From assembly GCA_002699125.1 (NCBI GenBank), contig PABI01000087.1, positions 1-45,508 on the forward strand: a stretch of 45,508 bases of DNA, read 5' to 3'. Positions 42,586-45,508 of this stretch are shown here, one piece after another. A program made the translations under genes and the position numbers. The number at the start of each line of letters is the position of its first letter. Position 1 is the stretch's first letter. This DNA is from Anaerolineaceae bacterium (GTDB taxonomy: Bacteria; Chloroflexota; Anaerolineae; Promineifilales; Promineifilaceae). The notes under the pieces were generated by a model. The model was not told the DNA's origin, did not search any database, and worked only from the letters and a program-made list of their open reading frames with translations.

Positions 42586-43053
42586 ATGATGGAAACTCCC
42601 GTAACCCGCGAACTTGACCAAAAACAAATCCCCTACGAACTATTCAGCCACGATGGGCCGGTGCGCTCGCTGGAGCAGGCCGCCGCCGAACGTGACCAGC
42701 AGCCAGAGCAGGTGGTGCGCAGCCTGCTCTTCCGCTTGGCTGAAGACGACTTCCTCATGGTGTTGGTGGCTGGGCCGCAGCAGATCGACTGGAAGCAGCT
42801 GCGCCGCACGCTGGGCCAATCCCGCCTGACGATGGCCAGTGCCGATGAACTGCGCCGCGTCACCGGCTATGAGATGGGCGCGGTGGCTCCCTTTGGCCTG
42901 CCCCAGCCCGTGCGCGTCCTCGTTGACCAATCGGTCCTGGACCAGACGGAGATTTCGTTGGGGTCTGGGGTAAGGGGAACGGCCGTCATGATGAAAACGG
43001 CCGATTTGCTAAAAGCGTTGGGGGATGATGTAGACATTGTTTCTCTAGGATAA
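42586..43053 (+). CDS. YbaK/ProX-type aminoacyl-tRNA deacylase
   Basis: A 155-residue protein with the YbaK/EbsC fold. VRSLLFRL (44-51), [20 protein letters not shown] (81-100), [18 protein letters not shown] and a [17 protein letters not shown] ending match the family. Such proteins hydrolyse misacylated tRNAs in trans. Two start codons (42586 and 42589) lie directly after a hairpin repeat, without a visible Shine-Dalgarno. The gene is followed 4 bp later by the DUF1186 protein. Confidence 0.9.
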   Translation: MMETPVTRELDQKQIPYELFSHDGPVRSLEQAAAERDQQPEQVVRSLLFRLAEDDFLMVLVAGPQQIDWKQLRRTLGQSRLTMASADELRRVTGYEMGAVAPFGLPQPVRVLVDQSVLDQTEISLGSGVRGTAVMMKTADLLKALGDDVDIVSLG

Positions 43054-43057
43054 AAAT

Positions 43058-44038
43058 ATGGATTACGAAACCTTATCTGTTAACGAACTGATTGACGCCC
43101 TGGAACATGCCGGGCGTACGCCTGACCTTGATCTCATTCGCGCCTGCCTGGCGCGCAGCGAGGAGCTGGAACCGGCGCTGCTTGAGCTGCTGCGCACAGA
43201 CCCCTGGCAAAAATACGGTCTAGAGGATGATACAGACCCGCGTGCCTATGGCGATGTCCATGCCGGGCATCTGCTCATTGCCGCCCGTTCCCCGTCGGCC
43301 TTACCCATCTTCGACGAAATTTTCCGAGATGAGAAAAGAGACCATCTCATTGAATGGTTTGGCGACAAGCTGCACCATTATGGCTCGGTGGCGCTGCCGC
43401 TTTTTGCAAATTTGATGTTGGATGAAGGAGCGTTTGGTTGCGGCCGTTCCGTCTCCGCCGGTATTCTGCGCCAGATCGCCTTGGACGAACCGGACTACAA
43501 ACCCATTGTAATCGCCACCCTGCAAAAGCTACTGCCACCCCTGCCTGAAGGGGACGAGCCCATCATCGGTGACGACGAATTAGACGAGATGTGGACCTGG
43601 GCCGTGCTGGAGCTTTCTAGACTGGGTGATACAGAAAGCCAGGCGCAAATTGAAGCCTTGTTTGCCGCTGACGCCATCGACACCTGGATCATCGGCGACT
43701 ATGATGATTATCTGCTGCGGTTGCAGGAGGACCCCGCCGACTTGCCCGATCCGTACGACATCATCCAAACCTATGAAGAATTGCACCGGCGGGAAGCCAG
43801 GGAAGCCGAACTGAAGGCAACCTGGGCCAGGCAGGAGCAGGAGAGGGCGGCAAGGCGGGAACAGCAAGCTGCCGAACGTGCCGCCGCGCTCCGCCAACGC
43901 CCTAGCACAACGCATGTGCAGCCCGTGCCCGGCACACCGGCAACACGCACCGAGCCCAAAGTGGGCCGGAATGACCCATGCCCGTGCGACAGCGGCAAGA
44001 AGTACAAGAAGTGTCACGGCCGTCCGGGCAGGAACTGA
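43058..44038 (+). CDS. DUF1186-like protein with C-terminal SEC-C zinc motif
   Basis: A 326-residue protein. The N-terminal two thirds are HEAT-like helices ([55 protein letters not shown]) as in DUF1186. A charged Arg/Glu/Gln coiled stretch (about 240-285) leads to the SEC-C motif [19 protein letters not shown], whose two Cys, final Cys and His bind zinc as in SecA tails. It may bind ribosomes or SecB-like partners (inference). The next small zinc-ribbon gene starts 4 bp after its stop. Confidence 0.85.
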   Translation: MDYETLSVNELIDALEHAGRTPDLDLIRACLARSEELEPALLELLRTDPWQKYGLEDDTDPRAYGDVHAGHLLIAARSPSALPIFDEIFRDEKRDHLIEWFGDKLHHYGSVALPLFANLMLDEGAFGCGRSVSAGILRQIALDEPDYKPIVIATLQKLLPPLPEGDEPIIGDDELDEMWTWAVLELSRLGDTESQAQIEALFAADAIDTWIIGDYDDYLLRLQEDPADLPDPYDIIQTYEELHRREAREAELKATWARQEQERAARREQQAAERAAALRQRPSTTHVQPVPGTPATRTEPKVGRNDPCPCDSGKKYKKCHGRPGRN

Positions 44039-44042
44039 TTCC

Positions 44043-44480
44043 ATGTCAAAAAAGAAGAGACCCCAGTTAGGCAAACTACCGCCAAAGCACACGTTTTTCC
44101 TGAATCCGTATGTGGACGCTCGTTTTACGCGCTGCCCTTCCTGCGACAAACCCAACAAAGCGCGTAAATTCCCATTTTTAATCAACGTCTCTCCCATGCA
44201 GCCTTTGGTTCTCAACATGACCGGGCGATATTGCCCCAAATGTGACTTGCTTATTCTGCACCAGGACAGAGTAGAAGCGCTCATCGCTTTTACTTTGCAG
44301 AAATCTGCGCCATCCCTGATTGGCAATGAGTATCTGGTTGTGGGAACCGTTGAACGCAAAGCGTGGCGCGAATCACAAAAGCAGAAGGGCAACTTAAAAA
44401 TGATTGTGGACAATCTGCATGGGTTTAAAGAAGTTGTTGTGTTTGAACCGGAGCACTATGGCTGGGTGCCGGATGAGTGA
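44043..44480 (+). CDS. Small zinc-ribbon protein of unknown function
   Basis: A 145-residue protein. Two pairs, CPSC (about 31-34) and CPKC (about 62-65), form a likely zinc site between a FFLNPYVDARFTRC lead and a C-terminal alpha/beta part ending FEPEHYGWVPDE. No family was recognised. The ATG at 44043 is chosen, as the upstream extension to 43878 is out of frame with, and inside, the DUF1186 gene. Likely co-transcribed with it. Confidence 0.8.
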   Translation: MSKKKRPQLGKLPPKHTFFLNPYVDARFTRCPSCDKPNKARKFPFLINVSPMQPLVLNMTGRYCPKCDLLILHQDRVEALIAFTLQKSAPSLIGNEYLVVGTVERKAWRESQKQKGNLKMIVDNLHGFKEVVVFEPEHYGWVPDE

Positions 44481-44502
44481 TAAGGGCGCGCCGTACCCCC
44501 TG

Positions 44503-44534
44503 TCATTCCGAGCGAGCGAAGCGACGAGGAATCT
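44503..44534. repeat. ATTCCGAGCGAGCGAAGCGA-type dispersed repeat
   Basis: TCATTCCGAGCGAGCGAAGC then GACGAGGAATCT has inverted ATTCC/GGAAT ends and a CGAGCG core. This word is common between genes in many environmental genomes. The stretch 44535-44814 has no supported gene. Confidence 0.75.
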
Positions 44535-44814
44535 TTCGACGTCCTTGAAACGGCCGGTTGCAGAGGAACATCATCCTGTGTTCAATTTCATCACGCGCGG
44601 CCGCATCCATGCCAACCTATTGTCACGAATGGTTTAATTTGCTACCATGTCGAGGCGAGTTAATGGTGCAGGCAGCCAGATTACCAGAACTAAGCTATTA
44701 TTTGATTTAGAAGGTCGTCCGTGGCCGCCAATGAACTCGCACTTCTTGGTAGACGGGTGGCCTTTTTTATTAGGTTCCGTTTCAGTGCCAGTTCATAAAA
44801 GAGGTGTAAATATC

Positions 44815-45477
44815 ATGGCAGAATTCTCCCGCGATCCCATTTCCATAGCTAGGCTATTGTTAGATTTGGAAAATCCACGATTCCCGGAGATTCAACCTAA
44901 TCAGCCTAGTGCGATTCAGGCAATGATTCAAGACCAAAAGGAAAAGCTGATAAATTTGGCTGAACATATTACCCGTCATGGTGTTAACCCAGCTATTATC
45001 TCTATCGTTATGGAGTCAGATACGGATAGCAATGCTTACACCGTTCTAGATGGCAACCGCCGATTGGCTGCCATTAAGCTACTTATGAATCCGTCGCTAG
45101 GTAAAGAGGTGTTTTCGCAACAACAAATCCGTAGGCTCCAGTCCCTCGCTACTCAATATATTGAAAATCCCATCAATGGCCTACGTTGCGTTATTGTTAA
45201 AGACAGAGATGAAGCGGACATTTGGATACCACTGATTCATCGCGGGCAGAGGGAAGGAGCTGGGCAAGTAAGTTGGGATGGTCAAGTTGCAGCGCGATAT
45301 GATGCGAGACGTGGTAAGCGCTCTTTTGCTCTACAGGTATTGGATTTTGTTCAAGAAAATGCGTCTCTCTCAGAAGAAGCTATGTCTCGCATTGAAGCTG
45401 GCAAATTCCCAATTACAAACCTAGAGCGCTCACCGCCTGACAGACATATGCGAAAAATAGGCGGGTCTTTCTCATAA
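44815..45477 (+). CDS. ParB/Srx-like N-terminal domain protein, possibly frameshifted at its end
   Basis: A 220-residue frame with a ParB-N-type NTPase/nuclease core: VLDGNRRLAAIKLL (77-90) after an ISIVMESDTDSNAYT strand, and NPINGLRCVIVKDRDEADIWI. The ATG at 44815 has GAGGTG eight bases upstream; the frame from 44647 adds unrelated sequence. It stops at 45477, but the reading one base over stays open to the window end (VFLIIELRLNW). One extra G in the GGG at 45463-45465 would extend it, as in the other homopolymer frameshifts here. Lower GC and no ACGGCCGT suggest recent acquisition. No partner gene is visible, so its role (partitioning, toxin-antitoxin or defence) is open. Confidence 0.7.
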   Translation: MAEFSRDPISIARLLLDLENPRFPEIQPNQPSAIQAMIQDQKEKLINLAEHITRHGVNPAIISIVMESDTDSNAYTVLDGNRRLAAIKLLMNPSLGKEVFSQQQIRRLQSLATQYIENPINGLRCVIVKDRDEADIWIPLIHRGQREGAGQVSWDGQVAARYDARRGKRSFALQVLDFVQENASLSEEAMSRIEAGKFPITNLERSPPDRHMRKIGGSFS

Positions 45478-45508
45478 TTGAACTCAGGTTAAATTGGCTC
45501 ATGAAGAC

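Larger units (their letters stand above)
148..44023. repeat. Highly iterated palindrome ACGGCCGT, about 55 scattered copies
   Basis: The perfect palindrome ACGGCCGT recurs about 55 times between these limits by hand count. Examples start at 148, 387, 414, 742, 769, 1873, 1927, 5076, 28441, 38716 and 44016. Most copies lie inside genes and are used in all three phases: acg-gcc-gtN gives TAV, NNacggccgt read one base over gives NGR, YGR or DGR, and the third phase gives RP. The flanks often extend to gaa on the left and ttc on the right. About 0.7 copies would be expected in 45.5 kb at equal base frequencies. The function is unknown. It looks like the cyanobacterial HIP1 element or an uptake-type sequence. 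Confidence 0.9.

Noticed and set aside
148..44023. ACGGCCGT as a restriction (EagI-type) site signal
   Set aside because: Restriction sites are normally avoided, not enriched fifty-fold, so restriction alone does not explain it; a methylation-linked role is not excluded.
43580..44413. 277-codon minus-strand frame across the SEC-C and zinc-ribbon genes
   Set aside because: Overlaps two well-supported plus-strand genes and has no recognisable domain.

Overview
The window looks like a chromosomal segment of a moderately GC-rich member of the Chloroflexota, probably Anaerolineae-like. This is an inference from gene content and protein style: lipoproteins with Val/Glu/Thr-rich stalks after the lipobox, Thr-Pro-rich membrane-protein tails, frequent TTG starts, a GH133 debranching enzyme, ribose-type ABC cassettes with ROK regulators, and cp-ATP-grasp genes. 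There is no rRNA, tRNA, CRISPR array, prophage or insertion sequence that I can recognise.

Layout. 120-4992 (minus strand): nth, a small permease, a GNAT acetyltransferase, a RibA-RibD_C fusion and an MDR dehydrogenase. 5273-10221 (plus): a carbon-metabolism run with glycogen debranching enzyme, 6-phosphogluconate dehydrogenase, a double cNMP-binding protein, a frameshifted HIT protein and ribose-5-phosphate isomerase. 10369-18844 (plus): a membrane-anchored sulfite-oxidase-fold molybdoenzyme, a GT-C-type glycosyltransferase, an SLC12-like cation-chloride cotransporter, and two consecutive single-pass coiled-coil proteins, the first with a ComEA-like HhH domain. A strong bidirectional terminator separates these from 18939-25209 (minus). 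That region is a multihaem cytochrome cluster: a collagen-like octahaem lipoprotein, a 14-haem cytochrome anchored at both ends, a FdnI-like cytochrome b, and a decahaem lipoprotein made of two pentahaem modules and broken by a frameshift. Together these carry 32 CXXCH sites. 25792-30055 (plus): gyrA and an AAA+ ATPase. 30056-37365 (minus): a ROK regulator, a ribose-type ABC transporter (binding protein, double ATPase, two permeases) and a Gfo/Idh/MocA dehydrogenase, which reads as an uptake-and-oxidation cassette for an unknown sugar or polyol. 37688-38539 (minus): DegV. 38858-42001 (plus): esterase, ATP-grasp ligase and circularly permuted ATP-grasp. 42152-45477 (plus): two small zinc-ribbon proteins, YbaK, a DUF1186/SEC-C protein and a ParB-like protein near the right edge.

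The most striking feature is not a gene. The palindrome ACGGCCGT occurs about 55 times by my hand count, where about one would be expected by chance. It falls in all three codon phases, usually inside a longer gaa...ttc context, and repeatedly encodes the peptide (E)TAV. It also sits at the centre of a perfect 30-bp intergenic palindrome and in the stem of a terminator-like hairpin after gyrA. It resembles the HIP1 element of cyanobacteria or a DNA-uptake-type signal, and it is sparse in the decahaem, AAA+ and ParB-like genes.

Other recurring structure: intergenic imperfect palindromes built from CGCAGATT units, relics of a CTCTGCG/CTCCGCG repeat family, a CCCTCTCCC-type repeat inserted in frame in the glycosyltransferase, and net -1 frameshifts at short homopolymers in at least two genes. 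The frameshifts may be assembly errors rather than true pseudogenes.
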